Assembly: GCF_020217185.1 (NCBI RefSeq)
Contig: NZ_JAIWNX010000221.1
Coordinates: 1 to 10,000, forward strand
Reading direction: 5' to 3'
Length of the DNA: 10,000 bases
From: Asticcacaulis sp.
Lineage (GTDB): Bacteria > Pseudomonadota > Alphaproteobacteria > Caulobacterales > Caulobacteraceae
The position numbers were made by a program, and so were the translations under genes. Within the stretch, counting starts at the first letter, position 1; every line of letters begins with the position of its first letter. Positions 1 through 6,545 of this stretch are shown in pieces. The notes beneath the pieces are model-generated. The model worked only from the letters and a program-made list of their open reading frames with translations. It was not told where the DNA came from and ran no database searches.

Positions 1-335
1 CGCACCTTCAGGCCTATGACTTCCCGGCCATTTCGGGTCAGCACCTGCCGCAGGCGGCTATGTCGGTGTCGGGGCTGCCGCCGGTCATTGCCGAGCATCA
101 GGCGGCCATGACGCAGCTTGATGCGGGCCTGCCGGATCAGCCGGTGAAGATCCTCGATGGGGCCGGGCACCTGCGCAAGCTGGAAGAGATCGAACGCGAC
201 CTGATCGAACACGCCATCAGCGTCTATGCCGGGCATATGTCCGAAGTGGCGCGCCGCCTGGGCATCGGCCGCTCGACTCTCTATCGCAAGGTGCGTGACT
301 GCGGCCTTGAAGGCATGGTCAAGGAAGCGGGTTAA
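1..335 (+). CDS. tacA: C-terminal part of a sigma-54-dependent response regulator (NtrC family), probably TacA
   Basis: The reading frame is open from the window edge (first full codon at position 3) and stops with TAA at 333-335, so only about the last 110 residues are present. The end is a Fis-type helix-turn-helix: a helix containing ERDLIEHAISVYAG, then SEVARRLGIGRSTLYRKVRD. This is the DNA-binding end of NtrC-family activators of sigma-54 promoters; the receiver and AAA+ domains would lie upstream. The name TacA is inference. It rests on the family, on gapR lying about 1.4 kb downstream (an arrangement I recall from Caulobacter crescentus), and on the final Ala-Gly, which in C. crescentus TacA I recall as part of a ClpXP degradation signal. 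In that species TacA drives stalk-related genes late in the swarmer-to-stalked transition. Any other NtrC-family Fis-type regulator remains possible. Confidence 0.7.
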   Translation, partial: HLQAYDFPAISGQHLPQAAMSVSGLPPVIAEHQAAMTQLDAGLPDQPVKILDGAGHLRKLEEIERDLIEHAISVYAGHMSEVARRLGIGRSTLYRKVRDCGLEGMVKEAG

Positions 336-923
336 CTATTTAAAGTCTTTGCTTAAAGACCCGGCTACAGGGGCCGGGTGTCCGGGCTTGATAAAGCTCA
401 GGGTCACCCGCCCCACATGCACGCCAAATTTCGACACATCGGCGCGATTGATCGCGACCCCGTCCGCCACCAGATGCGACCAGTCGTCGAAGCGTACCTT
501 AAGCGTGCCGCGCTGATAGGGAAGGTTGAGCAGGTAACGGATGCGGATGGCGTCGCCGCCCGTTTCGATGCGCGCCGTTCCGGCCACATCCTGCGCCCGG
601 CCTTCATAGAGACCATTGCTGATCTTGCGGAAGGTCCAGGTGCGCGTCTGACGCTCACCATCATTCCACAAGAAGCGCTCATCCAGTACAAAACCCTCAG
701 CCGTCGGCGTGCCTCGCGTCACCACGCTGAAGGTGCGGCTGACCTTGCCGCTGCGGTCCTCGAACACGCCATAGGCCCGGGTTTCCCCGGCAAAATAGGA
801 CTCAAGCTCGAAGGCCGGTTGCGGGCGGCTGTTGCTGGCGATGTCCAGCGAGGCGCAGCCGGAAAGGCTGCCCGCACCAACGGTGGTCAGAGCCAGGGCA
901 AACAGAAGGGCACGTGAACGCAT
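336..923 (-). CDS. DUF3833 family lipoprotein
   Basis: The 195-residue protein starts with a lipoprotein signal peptide: a basic MRSR start, a hydrophobic stretch and the lipobox L20-S-G-C23, so it is probably anchored to a membrane facing the periplasm. The rest matches the DUF3833 pattern as I know it: an F-x-G-x-x-x-A-x-G segment near residue 48, DERFLWNDGERQTRTW in the middle, and FDDWSHL and INRADVSKFGVHVG near the end. The family has no established function. ATG 923 is chosen because GGAG lies 6 bases upstream; ATG 935 and TTG 938 are in frame but have no such site. Its TAG stop (336-338) abuts the stop of the convergent regulator. It lies 54 bases downstream of the basic protein at 978-1379 and may be co-transcribed with it. 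Confidence 0.85.
   Translation of the reverse strand: MRSRALLFALALTTVGAGSLSGCASLDIASNSRPQPAFELESYFAGETRAYGVFEDRSGKVSRTFSVVTRGTPTAEGFVLDERFLWNDGERQTRTWTFRKISNGLYEGRAQDVAGTARIETGGDAIRIRYLLNLPYQRGTLKVRFDDWSHLVADGVAINRADVSKFGVHVGRVTLSFIKPGHPAPVAGSLSKDFK
345..379. terminator. Two adjacent stem-loops at the convergent gene ends
   Basis: GTCTTT (345-350) pairs with AAAGAC (355-360) across a 4-base loop. ACCCGGC (359-365) pairs with GCCGGGT (373-379) across a 7-base loop. The two stems share bases 359-360. Read on the - strand, the first stem is followed by TTTAAATAG, a weak U-tract, and both stems lie inside the last codons of the DUF3833 gene. They may serve as a shared or bidirectional terminator, but neither has a strong T-run, so this is tentative. 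Confidence 0.3.
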
Positions 924-977
924 CGGACGCTCCATCAATAGCGGTTTATCAGAGTACGCTATCCGTGAGGCTTCGGT

Positions 978-1379
978 TCAGTCTTCTTCTTCGGCGGGCT
1001 TGGCGGCGCGCGCTTTCACCTTCTGCCGGATTTCACGCAGTTTGACGCCTTGCAGCAGGGACAGGGTGCCATTCATCGCGCCCTTGTCCGGATCGGCAAA
1101 GGCGCGGCCATAGGTCTTTACGCGGTCGCTGACGCTGTCGATAAAGTCGTTTTCCCATTCGGACAGATCAACGCCTGCCTCGGCGGCGGCCTTTTTGGCG
1201 CGTTCCAGCGCCCGCAGGGTGCGCTTTTGCAGGGCCTTCTTTTCATCGTGCGGGGAGGGGGGCGGTTTGGGCGCAGCCGGCCTAGCAGACAGGCCGCCCC
1301 GTGATGACAGAGGGGCCTTTGTCTTCAGTTCGCTCTTGCGCGTCAGCCCCTTACCGGGCGTTTTGGACTTGAACGCCAT
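978..1379 (-). CDS. Conserved hypothetical basic protein
   Basis: The 133-residue protein has no signal peptide or membrane segment. Residues 1-50 are rich in Lys, Arg, Ser and Pro and look disordered (KSKTPGKGLTRKSELKTKAP and a PKPPPSP stretch). A helical, charged part follows (about 45-70). A more structured core then carries LSEWENDFIDSVSDRVKTYG and AFADPDKGAMNGTLSLLQ, and the tail is Lys/Arg-rich and ends in EEED. I recall similar core sequences in other Caulobacteraceae but know no function. The basic N-terminus would suit nucleic-acid or ribosome binding, which is only a guess. No strong ribosome binding site precedes ATG 1379. The gene lies between gapR's terminator and the DUF3833 lipoprotein on the same strand. 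Confidence 0.75.
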   Translation of the reverse strand: MAFKSKTPGKGLTRKSELKTKAPLSSRGGLSARPAAPKPPPSPHDEKKALQKRTLRALERAKKAAAEAGVDLSEWENDFIDSVSDRVKTYGRAFADPDKGAMNGTLSLLQGVKLREIRQKVKARAAKPAEEED

Positions 1380-1411
1380 TTGAGCATCACACGCCGCTCA
1401 GGCATTTGGGT

Positions 1412-1446
1412 CAAATAAAAAATCCTCTCCTTTGTCAGGAGAGGAT
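1412..1446 (-). terminator. Rho-independent terminator of gapR
   Basis: A perfect 9-bp stem, ATCCTCTCC (1422-1430) and GGAGAGGAT (1438-1446), closes a 7-base loop. On the - strand it is followed by TTTTTATTTGA. It begins 5 bases after the gapR stop codon, so it ends the gapR transcript and separates it from the gene at 978-1379. Confidence 0.9.
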
Positions 1447-1450
1447 CGCA

Positions 1451-1720
1451 TCACAGCCCGCCAATGGCCGAAAGATAGAGGTCGAGCAGGGTTTCTTCTT
1501 CCTGAAGCTTGACCTTGTCCTTCTTGCGAAGGCTGACCACCTTGCGCATCACCTTGGTATCGAAGCCTTCGCCCTTGGCCTCGGCATAGACGTCTTTCAG
1601 ATCGCCGGCGATGGCGGCCTTGTCTTCTTCGAGGCGTTCGATGCGCTCGATAAACGATTTCAGGCGGCCTTGCGCGGCGGCGGTGATGACGTCGGGGTGA
1701 GCGGACTGATCGTCGGCCAT
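1451..1720 (-). CDS. gapR: GapR nucleoid-associated protein (DUF2312)
   Basis: The 89-residue protein matches DUF2312 over its whole length: [20 protein letters not shown], then [20 protein letters not shown], then [20 protein letters not shown]. The first half is a predicted coiled coil with heptad Leu/Ile; the lysines in the second half would face DNA. In Caulobacter crescentus, GapR (also about 89 residues) binds AT-rich, overtwisted DNA ahead of replication and transcription machinery and supports topoisomerase action during chromosome replication. ATG 1720 is chosen over the in-frame ATG 1762 because AAGGA lies 7 bases upstream and because the longer start would fall in the -10 element of the likely promoter. 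The gene is a single unit with its own promoter and terminator. Confidence 0.93.
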   Translation of the reverse strand: MADDQSAHPDVITAAAQGRLKSFIERIERLEEDKAAIAGDLKDVYAEAKGEGFDTKVMRKVVSLRKKDKVKLQEEETLLDLYLSAIGGL

Positions 1721-1757
1721 GAAACTATCCTTGAAAGGGAAAACAGAGGTCCCGTTC

Positions 1758-1799
1758 ACCATAAACCATGCGAATCACCCGCTCAATACGCCGCGATTC
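1758..1799 (-). promoter_or_regulatory. Likely gapR promoter with GANTC (CcrM-type) sites
   Basis: On the - strand TTGAGC (1786-1781) and TATGGT (1763-1758) are 17 bases apart and each matches the sigma-70 consensus in 4 of 6 positions. A GANTC site lies in the spacer (1772-1776) and another just upstream of the -35 (1795-1799). In Caulobacter, GANTC is methylated by CcrM, and GcrA activates promoters carrying methylated GANTC near these elements. The predicted leader is about 30 bases. Control of gapR by GcrA/CcrM is inference. Confidence 0.5.
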
Positions 1800-1842
1800 G
1801 CCGGCTGCGCCTGAGCTGTGGATGAATTCCGTGGCCATGATA

Positions 1843-1877
1843 AACGACAAAAGCGTCCGGAGCAGGCTCCGGACGCT
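1843..1877 (-). terminator. Rho-independent terminator of rpmJ
   Basis: AGCGTCCGGAGC (1852-1863) and GCTCCGGACGCT (1866-1877) form a very stable, nearly gapless inverted repeat: 11 bp with a 4-base loop. On the - strand it is followed by TTTTGTCGTTTA. It lies about 35 bases downstream of the rpmJ stop, in the direction of rpmJ transcription. Confidence 0.88.
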
Positions 1878-1912
1878 GAATTCTTTGAGCCTACAGGCCT
1901 AATCGGGGTCGA

Positions 1913-2038
1913 TTAGCCTTGCTTGGCCTTGAAGCGCGGGTCGGTCTTGTTGATGACATAGACCACGCCCTTGCGACGGACGATCTTGCAGTCCCGGTGA
2001 CGGGTCTTCAGCGACTTCAGCGAGCTACGGACTTTCAT
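1913..2038 (-). CDS. rpmJ: 50S ribosomal protein L36 (bL36), zinc-ribbon-less form
   Basis: The gene encodes 41 residues, starting [20 protein letters not shown] and ending [12 protein letters not shown], which is clearly bL36 of the large ribosomal subunit. AAGG lies about 8 bases upstream of ATG 2038. Canonical L36 has a zinc ribbon made of three Cys and one His. Here only C17 remains, the other ligand positions are replaced, and there is a three-residue insertion (RHR) before the DC. This is the 'C-minus' form, usual in many alphaproteobacteria. The gene is alone between its promoter and its terminator. Confidence 0.97.
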   Translation of the reverse strand: MKVRSSLKSLKTRHRDCKIVRRKGVVYVINKTDPRFKAKQG

Positions 2039-2132
2039 GGTCCCAACCTTTGACTAAGTAATGACTGAGGCTTTGACCGAATTCGCGCGGCCCATACGGG
2101 GGCGAAGCCTTCAAGCCATGTGTGAGGCGCGG

Positions 2133-2161
2133 TTCCTACGCGAAGCGCAGACACAAGTCAA
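2133..2161 (-). promoter_or_regulatory. Candidate rpmJ promoter
   Basis: On the - strand TTGACT (2161-2156) is followed after exactly 17 bases by TAGGAA (2138-2133). The -35 is 5 of 6 to consensus; the -10 is poor, though alphaproteobacterial -10 boxes often differ from TATAAT. It would give a leader of roughly 90 bases for rpmJ. Confidence 0.4.
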
Positions 2162-2230
2162 CAATCTGTGAGCGGCTTTTTGCACAAATCACGGCCGGAG
2201 GCGAGCGGCTGACGAATTTATCATTTTTAG

Positions 2231-2262
2231 ACTAGTTTAAATTATAAACTTGTTTATATAAT
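2231..2262 (+). promoter_or_regulatory. Promoter -10 overlapped by AT-rich dyad operators for the acyltransferase operon
   Basis: TATAAT (2257-2262) is a perfect -10 box 46 bases before the acyltransferase ATG; no clear -35 stands out. A 23-base dyad lies just upstream: left arm ACTAGTTTAAA (2231-2241), centre T2242, right arm TATAAACTTGT (2243-2253), with 9 of 11 positions pairing. A second, perfect dyad TATAAAC-TT-GTTTATA (2243-2258) overlaps it and runs into the -10. The shared half-site GTTTA thus occurs three times in alternating orientation. A dimeric repressor bound here would block RNA polymerase; the winged-helix protein at 4834-5136 is the obvious candidate, by inference from operon position. 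Confidence 0.55.
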
Positions 2263-2308
2263 CCGGCGCAACGGCGTTAAGGCCGGGGTGACGCCGGAGG
2301 AGGGTGCC

Positions 2309-3532
2309 ATGACGAATGAGACGCAAAGGGTGGACGGAACGCGCTTTTACGCGCTGGATGCGGTAAGGGGCGGAGCGCTGTTTTTAGGCGTCGTGCTGCA
2401 CGCCGGGCTGGCCTATATGTCGCCGCCCGCCTGGATCGTGAACGATCCTTCGGGCCATGCGGCGGTGGGATCGCTGTTTTTCACCATCCACATGTTCCGC
2501 ATGAGCCTGTTCTTTATACTGGCCGGGTTTTTCGCGCGGCTGCTGTACCGCAAGCGCGGCGCTGCGGGCTTTGCCCTTGATCGCGTAAAGCGCGTGGCGG
2601 GCCCTCTGGTTCTGTTCTGGTTTCCGGTTCTGGCAGCCATCATCACGGTTCTCATTCTCGCCGCGCTGAAAGCCAATCCGGCGCTAGCGAACCAGCCACC
2701 CGCTCCGCCGCCGCCCCTGACGGCAGAGACCTTTCCCCTGACGCACCTGTGGTTCCTGTACATGCTGCTGCTGCTCTATGCGGTGTGCGTACCGCTGCGC
2801 GGCCTGCTGGCCTTTATCGACAGCGGCGGAGGCTTGCGCCGCGCAGCCGACAGCCTGTTTGGCCTTGCCATCCGCTGGGACCTGACGCCTCTGGTGTTTG
2901 GCCTGCCGCTGTGGCTGCTTATTCAGGTGCAGCCGCATTGGGATCACTGGCTCGGCATCCCGACGCCGGACAGGGGCTTTATCCCCAATGCGCTGGCCAG
3001 CGCCGCCTACCTGTCGGCCTTCGTCTTCGGCTGGTGCCTGCATCGCAATGCGAACCGGCTGGAGATGGTGCGCAGGAAAGGCTTTCTGAATCTCTTGTCG
3101 GCCGTGGCGTTGACGCTGGCGGCCCAATGGCTGGGCGGGCATCAGGCAGAAACCGACGCGGTTACCGGCGGGGCCTGGCGGGCGCTTTATTCAGCAGCCT
3201 ATGTGCTGGGGCTGTGGAGCTGGTGTCTGGGGCTGATCGGTATCGCCCTGCGCTTTCTGGATCGCCCCAGCCGCTTCTGGCGCTACATGGCGGATTCGGC
3301 CTATTGGGTCTATCTGGTGCACCTGCCGCTGGTCTTGCTGATGCAGTACCTGCTGCTCGACCTCTCGGCACCTTATTTCGTCAAGCTGCCGCTGGCCGTT
3401 TTGAGCACGCTGTTTCTTTCGCTGCTCAGCTATCAGCTTCTGGTAAGGTACAGCTTCATCGGGGCGATTCTGGACGGTCGCAAGCGCGTTTCGCGCAAGC
3501 GCCAGACGCCCGCAACAACCGCTACAGTCTGA
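2309..3532 (+). CDS. Acyltransferase family 3 integral membrane protein (OpgC/OafA-like)
   Basis: The 407-residue protein has about ten hydrophobic segments and belongs to the acyltransferase-3 family (PF01757), inner-membrane enzymes that transfer acetyl, succinyl or other acyl groups to sugars, glucans or other envelope molecules. It has the family's N-terminal motif of Arg and His ten residues apart (R20 and H31, in LDAVRGGALFLGVVLHA). The later HLWFLYMLLLLYAV and YWVYLVHLPLVLL segments fit the OpgC-like branch. A proline-rich loop (PPAPPPPLTAET) precedes HLWFLYML. The substrate cannot be told. ATG 2309 is chosen over GTG 2288 because GGAGG lies 8 bases upstream. The gene heads a three-gene operon; the next start is 9 bases after its stop. 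Confidence 0.85.
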   Translation: MTNETQRVDGTRFYALDAVRGGALFLGVVLHAGLAYMSPPAWIVNDPSGHAAVGSLFFTIHMFRMSLFFILAGFFARLLYRKRGAAGFALDRVKRVAGPLVLFWFPVLAAIITVLILAALKANPALANQPPAPPPPLTAETFPLTHLWFLYMLLLLYAVCVPLRGLLAFIDSGGGLRRAADSLFGLAIRWDLTPLVFGLPLWLLIQVQPHWDHWLGIPTPDRGFIPNALASAAYLSAFVFGWCLHRNANRLEMVRRKGFLNLLSAVALTLAAQWLGGHQAETDAVTGGAWRALYSAAYVLGLWSWCLGLIGIALRFLDRPSRFWRYMADSAYWVYLVHLPLVLLMQYLLLDLSAPYFVKLPLAVLSTLFLSLLSYQLLVRYSFIGAILDGRKRVSRKRQTPATTATV

Positions 3533-3541
3533 TTGCTGATC

Positions 3542-4831
3542 ATGGGTCGGATATTCTTCAAATCGAGCATTGCCGAAGCGGCGGATCTGGTCTTTGCCCG
3601 ATCCTTCGCCGGGGAAGGGCCGCGGGCACAGGCTTCGGCGGGGCTGGTCTTCTTCTGGGCCGGGCTGCTCTATGGCCTTCAGACGCTTGTCTATGCGGCC
3701 ATCGAAGCGGGCTGGCTGACGCTCACGCCGCCCTACGGCCTGTGGCTGGCCATCGGTCCGACCCTGCCGTTTCTGGGGGTGATCGCCTATGTCGCGTGGC
3801 GCGAGCGCAAGGGGAAGGGCGGTGTGGCGACGCGCGCCCTGACGGCCAGCTACACGTCCGCAGGACTTCTGAATCTGGTTATTGCGGTGACGTTCGGCTG
3901 GCTGGCGATCAGTCGCCAGTCCACGACGATCTGGCTTTTGTACCCCATCGTCATCTGCGCCATGCAGGGGGCAGTGTGGTACGCGGCGGCCCTGATTCGC
4001 CGAAAGCTATGGCTGGGTCTGGTTTCGGCGGGCTGGTTCGTCACCACACTGGCCCTGACCCTGCTGATGACGCAGGTCGCAGCCTATCTCTTCTGTCTGG
4101 GCATAGCCCTGCTGGCACTGATGGCGGCACCGGGCTATGTCATGCAGCGGTTGGCGGCGCGCGAGCGCGCGCCCGAAAGGCCCACAAGCGAAAATGCCGT
4201 CGAGGCCCACACCGACACAGACCCGCAGGCCGCGCGGGAAGCCCTGGCCTTTGTCAAGGCGCTGGTCGATCGCGGCGAGCAGGTGCAGCTATCGGGCGGC
4301 CTTTTGCTTCTGTCCGGCGGCCTGCTGTATGGCCTGCAATGCCTGCTGCACGGTCTGGACATGAGCGGCAGTGTCCGACTGGGGGCCTTAGGGCATCTGA
4401 TCAATGGTGTTCTGCCGACGATTCTGTTTCTCATTATATTGAGCGTGGTCTTGTGGCGCGACCGGCACAAGACGCACGCCAATGCCGGCAGCCGGGCCAT
4501 CAATGCGGCCTTTGGGGGCGTAGGCCTAGCCAATCTGTTTATGAACCTTGTCTTTGGCTATGCTGCCTTCACGCAAAAGCTATGGCTGATCTGGATGCTT
4601 TATCCGATTTCGCTTTGTGCCCTGATGGGGGCCGGGTGGTACGTGGCGGCGGTTGCGAAGCGTAGGCTGTGGGCCGCGCTTGTCTGCGCCGGCTGGTTTG
4701 CGACCGCGGTTCTTTTGGCGTGGCGGGTGGAAACCCCGGAATATCTGCTGATCCTGTCCGGCGCGCTGGTCCTGCTGATGGCGGTGCCGGGTTATCTTCT
4801 GATGCGTTTCGACGCTGGACAGCGGGCGTAA
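3542..4831 (+). CDS. Membrane protein of unknown function made of two tandem repeats
   Basis: The 429-residue protein consists of two homologous multi-span halves of about 195 residues joined by a hydrophilic linker (about 206-229). Matching motifs recur about 219 residues apart: GLLYGLQ at 41-47 and again at 260-266; NLVIAVTFGWLA and NLFMNLVFGYAA; WLLYPIVICAMQGAVWY and WMLYPISLCALMGAGWY; RRKLWLGLVSAGWF and KRRLWAALVCAGWF; LMAAPGY and LMAVPGY. Each half has about five to six hydrophobic segments, and even the preceding amphipathic stretch is repeated. I do not recognise a named family. ATG 3542 lies 9 bases after the upstream stop, so translation is probably coupled; TTG 3533 is an in-frame alternative. 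The regulator start follows its stop by 2 bases. A partner role with the acyltransferase or a sensor role are both only guesses. Confidence 0.85.
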   Translation: MGRIFFKSSIAEAADLVFARSFAGEGPRAQASAGLVFFWAGLLYGLQTLVYAAIEAGWLTLTPPYGLWLAIGPTLPFLGVIAYVAWRERKGKGGVATRALTASYTSAGLLNLVIAVTFGWLAISRQSTTIWLLYPIVICAMQGAVWYAAALIRRKLWLGLVSAGWFVTTLALTLLMTQVAAYLFCLGIALLALMAAPGYVMQRLAARERAPERPTSENAVEAHTDTDPQAAREALAFVKALVDRGEQVQLSGGLLLLSGGLLYGLQCLLHGLDMSGSVRLGALGHLINGVLPTILFLIILSVVLWRDRHKTHANAGSRAINAAFGGVGLANLFMNLVFGYAAFTQKLWLIWMLYPISLCALMGAGWYVAAVAKRRLWAALVCAGWFATAVLLAWRVETPEYLLILSGALVLLMAVPGYLLMRFDAGQRA

Positions 4832-4833
4832 GT

Positions 4834-5136
4834 ATGACCGGCTTTGACGTCAACCGGCTGGACGACGCGATCCACGGCCGCCTGCGGCTGGGGATTATGG
4901 CCTATCTGGCCGACGCCGAAGCCGCCGATTTCAACGAGCTGAAGGGCGTGCTCGAAGCCACGCAGGGCAATCTGTCGGTGCATCTGTCCAAGCTGGAGGA
5001 CGCGGGCTATGTCGAAATCGTCAAGGGCTATCAGGGCAAGAAGCCGCTGACGCGCGTGCACATCACCCCTGCGGGACGTCAGGCCTTCGCCCGCTATATA
5101 GAGGTGCTGTCCGGACTGGTCGAAAAGCGCTCATAA
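4834..5136 (+). CDS. Winged-helix transcriptional regulator (HTH_34 type)
   Basis: The 100-residue protein is essentially one winged-helix domain: DDAIHGRLRLGIMAYLAD (first helix), ADFNELKGVLEATQGNLSVHLSKLEDAGYVEI (helix-turn-helix, recognition helix around GNLSVHLSKL), a wing with VKGYQGKKPLTRVHI, then LTP-type AGRQAFARYIEVL. This is the pattern of the HTH_34 family (PF13601), related to MarR/ArsR regulators and thought to bind DNA as dimers. There is no separate ligand domain and no Cys-rich metal site. The ATG follows the membrane protein's stop by 2 bases, so the two are translationally coupled. As the last gene of the operon it probably controls its own promoter through the dyads at 2231-2258; that link is inference. 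Confidence 0.88.
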   Translation: MTGFDVNRLDDAIHGRLRLGIMAYLADAEAADFNELKGVLEATQGNLSVHLSKLEDAGYVEIVKGYQGKKPLTRVHITPAGRQAFARYIEVLSGLVEKRS

Positions 5137-5216
5137 CAGCTTGTTTACCGCTTTGCGCTTGGAAATGACACCATTCCAAGGCTAAGATTCGCACCTGTAA
5201 CGGAAGGATGATCTGT

Positions 5217-6545
5217 ATGAAGCGGCGTGTACTCAGTCTGTGTCTGTTCCTCGGCGCCTGTTCGACGGCCTCCAGCCTGCCGACGCCGATCGAGAACAAG
5301 CCGCAGCCGCCGCGCGCCGAAACCGGGCCGGCGACGGATAAGCCGCAAACGCCGCCAAAGCCCGCACCGGCGTCTGCCCCGGTCACCTATGCCAATTTCG
5401 CCGACTGGCGCGAGGCCTTTGTGGCCAAGGCGGTGGCCAGAGGCTTTGACCGCGCCTTTGTTGAAAACCTGCTGGCCGACGTGCAACCGAAAGAATCGGT
5501 GGTCAAGGCCGATACGGGGCAGCCGGAATTTTCCAAGCCGATATCGTCCTACGTGAAAAACGCCGTGTCAGCCGCGCGCATCCAGATGGGGCGCGAGCGC
5601 GTCAACGCCAATCCCGATATTGCCGCCATCGAAGCGCGCTATGGGGTGCCGCGCGAAGTGCTGGGCGGCGTCTGGGGCATGGAAAGCGACTATGGCCGCG
5701 TGCAGGGCGATATCGATGTCGTTACCGCCTTTGCGACTCTGGCCTATGACGGGCGTCGCCGTGATTGGGCCGAAACGCAGTTGCTCAGTGTGCTGTCTAT
5801 AATAAAGAGCGGCAAGGCGATCCGTCAGGAGCTGAAGGGCTCCTGGGCCGGGGCGATGGGCCAGACGCAGTTCCTGCCGGAAAACTATCTTAAGCTGGGG
5901 CAGGATGGCGACGGCGATGGCCACGTCAATATCTGGACCTCGGACTCTGACGCCTTGGCTTCTGCCGCCAATCTGCTGAAAAGCGAGGGCTGGCGTCCGG
6001 GACAGGCCTGGGCGGTTGAGGTGACGCTTCCGGCGGATTTCGACTATTATCTGGCCGAAACCGAAAGCCAGACGCCCGACTGGTGGGCGCAAAAGGGTGT
6101 GGTTCGTGCCGACGGAGGCAACTGGAATGCCAGCGAAAAGACGGCCCCGGCCGTGCTGATTCTGCCGTCGGGGGCCAAGGGGCCAGCCTTTCTGGCCCTG
6201 CCCAATCATTTCGTTATTCGCAAATACAATAATTCCACCGCCTATGCGCTGGCCGTCGGGTTGAACGCCGATGGAATTGCGGGGCGCAGCGCGTTGAAGA
6301 CGCCGTGGCCGGATGAGCAACCCCTGTCACTGGCGGTGCGCAAGAATGTCCAGACGGCGCTGAATGCGGCGGGCTTCAACGCCGGGACCGTCGATGGGGT
6401 TATCGGCATCGGTACGCGTAAGGCTTTACGCGAATGGCAAAAGGCCAATGGCCGCGTCGCGGATGGCTATCTCAGCTACGAACTGGCAAGCGAATTGTCG
6501 GCCAAGGCGACGGGATACACGATCCTGGGCCCGTCGGGCCGTTAA
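5217..6545 (+). CDS. Lytic murein transglycosylase, MltB family, with peptidoglycan-binding domain
   Basis: The 442-residue lipoprotein cleaves peptidoglycan glycan strands between MurNAc and GlcNAc, forming 1,6-anhydroMurNAc. The signal peptide is short, with lipobox L12-G-A-C15. A Pro-rich tether (about 20-55) follows, then an SLT_2 domain (PF13406, about 57-350). The catalytic Glu is E156 in GVWGMESDYG, and the second conserved block is AGAMGQTQFLP (about 211-221). D230, D232 and D234 of DGDGDGH resemble the EF-hand-like metal site of MltB. A peptidoglycan-binding domain (PF01471) covers about 370-428. ATG 5217 is chosen because AAGGA lies 8 bases upstream; the earlier ATG 5208 directly abuts that site. 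A weak promoter may exist (TTGGAA 5159-5164, GCTAAGAT 5181-5188). The gene may serve cell-wall remodelling at division or stalk growth, but nothing in the sequence says which. Confidence 0.93.
   Translation: MKRRVLSLCLFLGACSTASSLPTPIENKPQPPRAETGPATDKPQTPPKPAPASAPVTYANFADWREAFVAKAVARGFDRAFVENLLADVQPKESVVKADTGQPEFSKPISSYVKNAVSAARIQMGRERVNANPDIAAIEARYGVPREVLGGVWGMESDYGRVQGDIDVVTAFATLAYDGRRRDWAETQLLSVLSIIKSGKAIRQELKGSWAGAMGQTQFLPENYLKLGQDGDGDGHVNIWTSDSDALASAANLLKSEGWRPGQAWAVEVTLPADFDYYLAETESQTPDWWAQKGVVRADGGNWNASEKTAPAVLILPSGAKGPAFLALPNHFVIRKYNNSTAYALAVGLNADGIAGRSALKTPWPDEQPLSLAVRKNVQTALNAAGFNAGTVDGVIGIGTRKALREWQKANGRVADGYLSYELASELSAKATGYTILGPSGR

Noticed and set aside
332..343. CtrA-like TTAA...TTAA pair at the end of the regulator gene
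   Set aside because: The spacer is 4 bases instead of the required 7, and it lies between convergent gene ends, not at a promoter.
2413..3142. Long - strand frames opposite the acyltransferase
   Set aside because: They are antisense shadows of a well-supported membrane-protein gene, with Arg/Gln/Pro-rich composition and no domain.
5158..5180. CTTGGAA...TTCCAAG hairpin as terminator of the three-gene operon
   Set aside because: There is no T-run after it, and the stem may instead overlap a promoter for the transglycosylase. The operon's terminator is not evident and read-through is possible.
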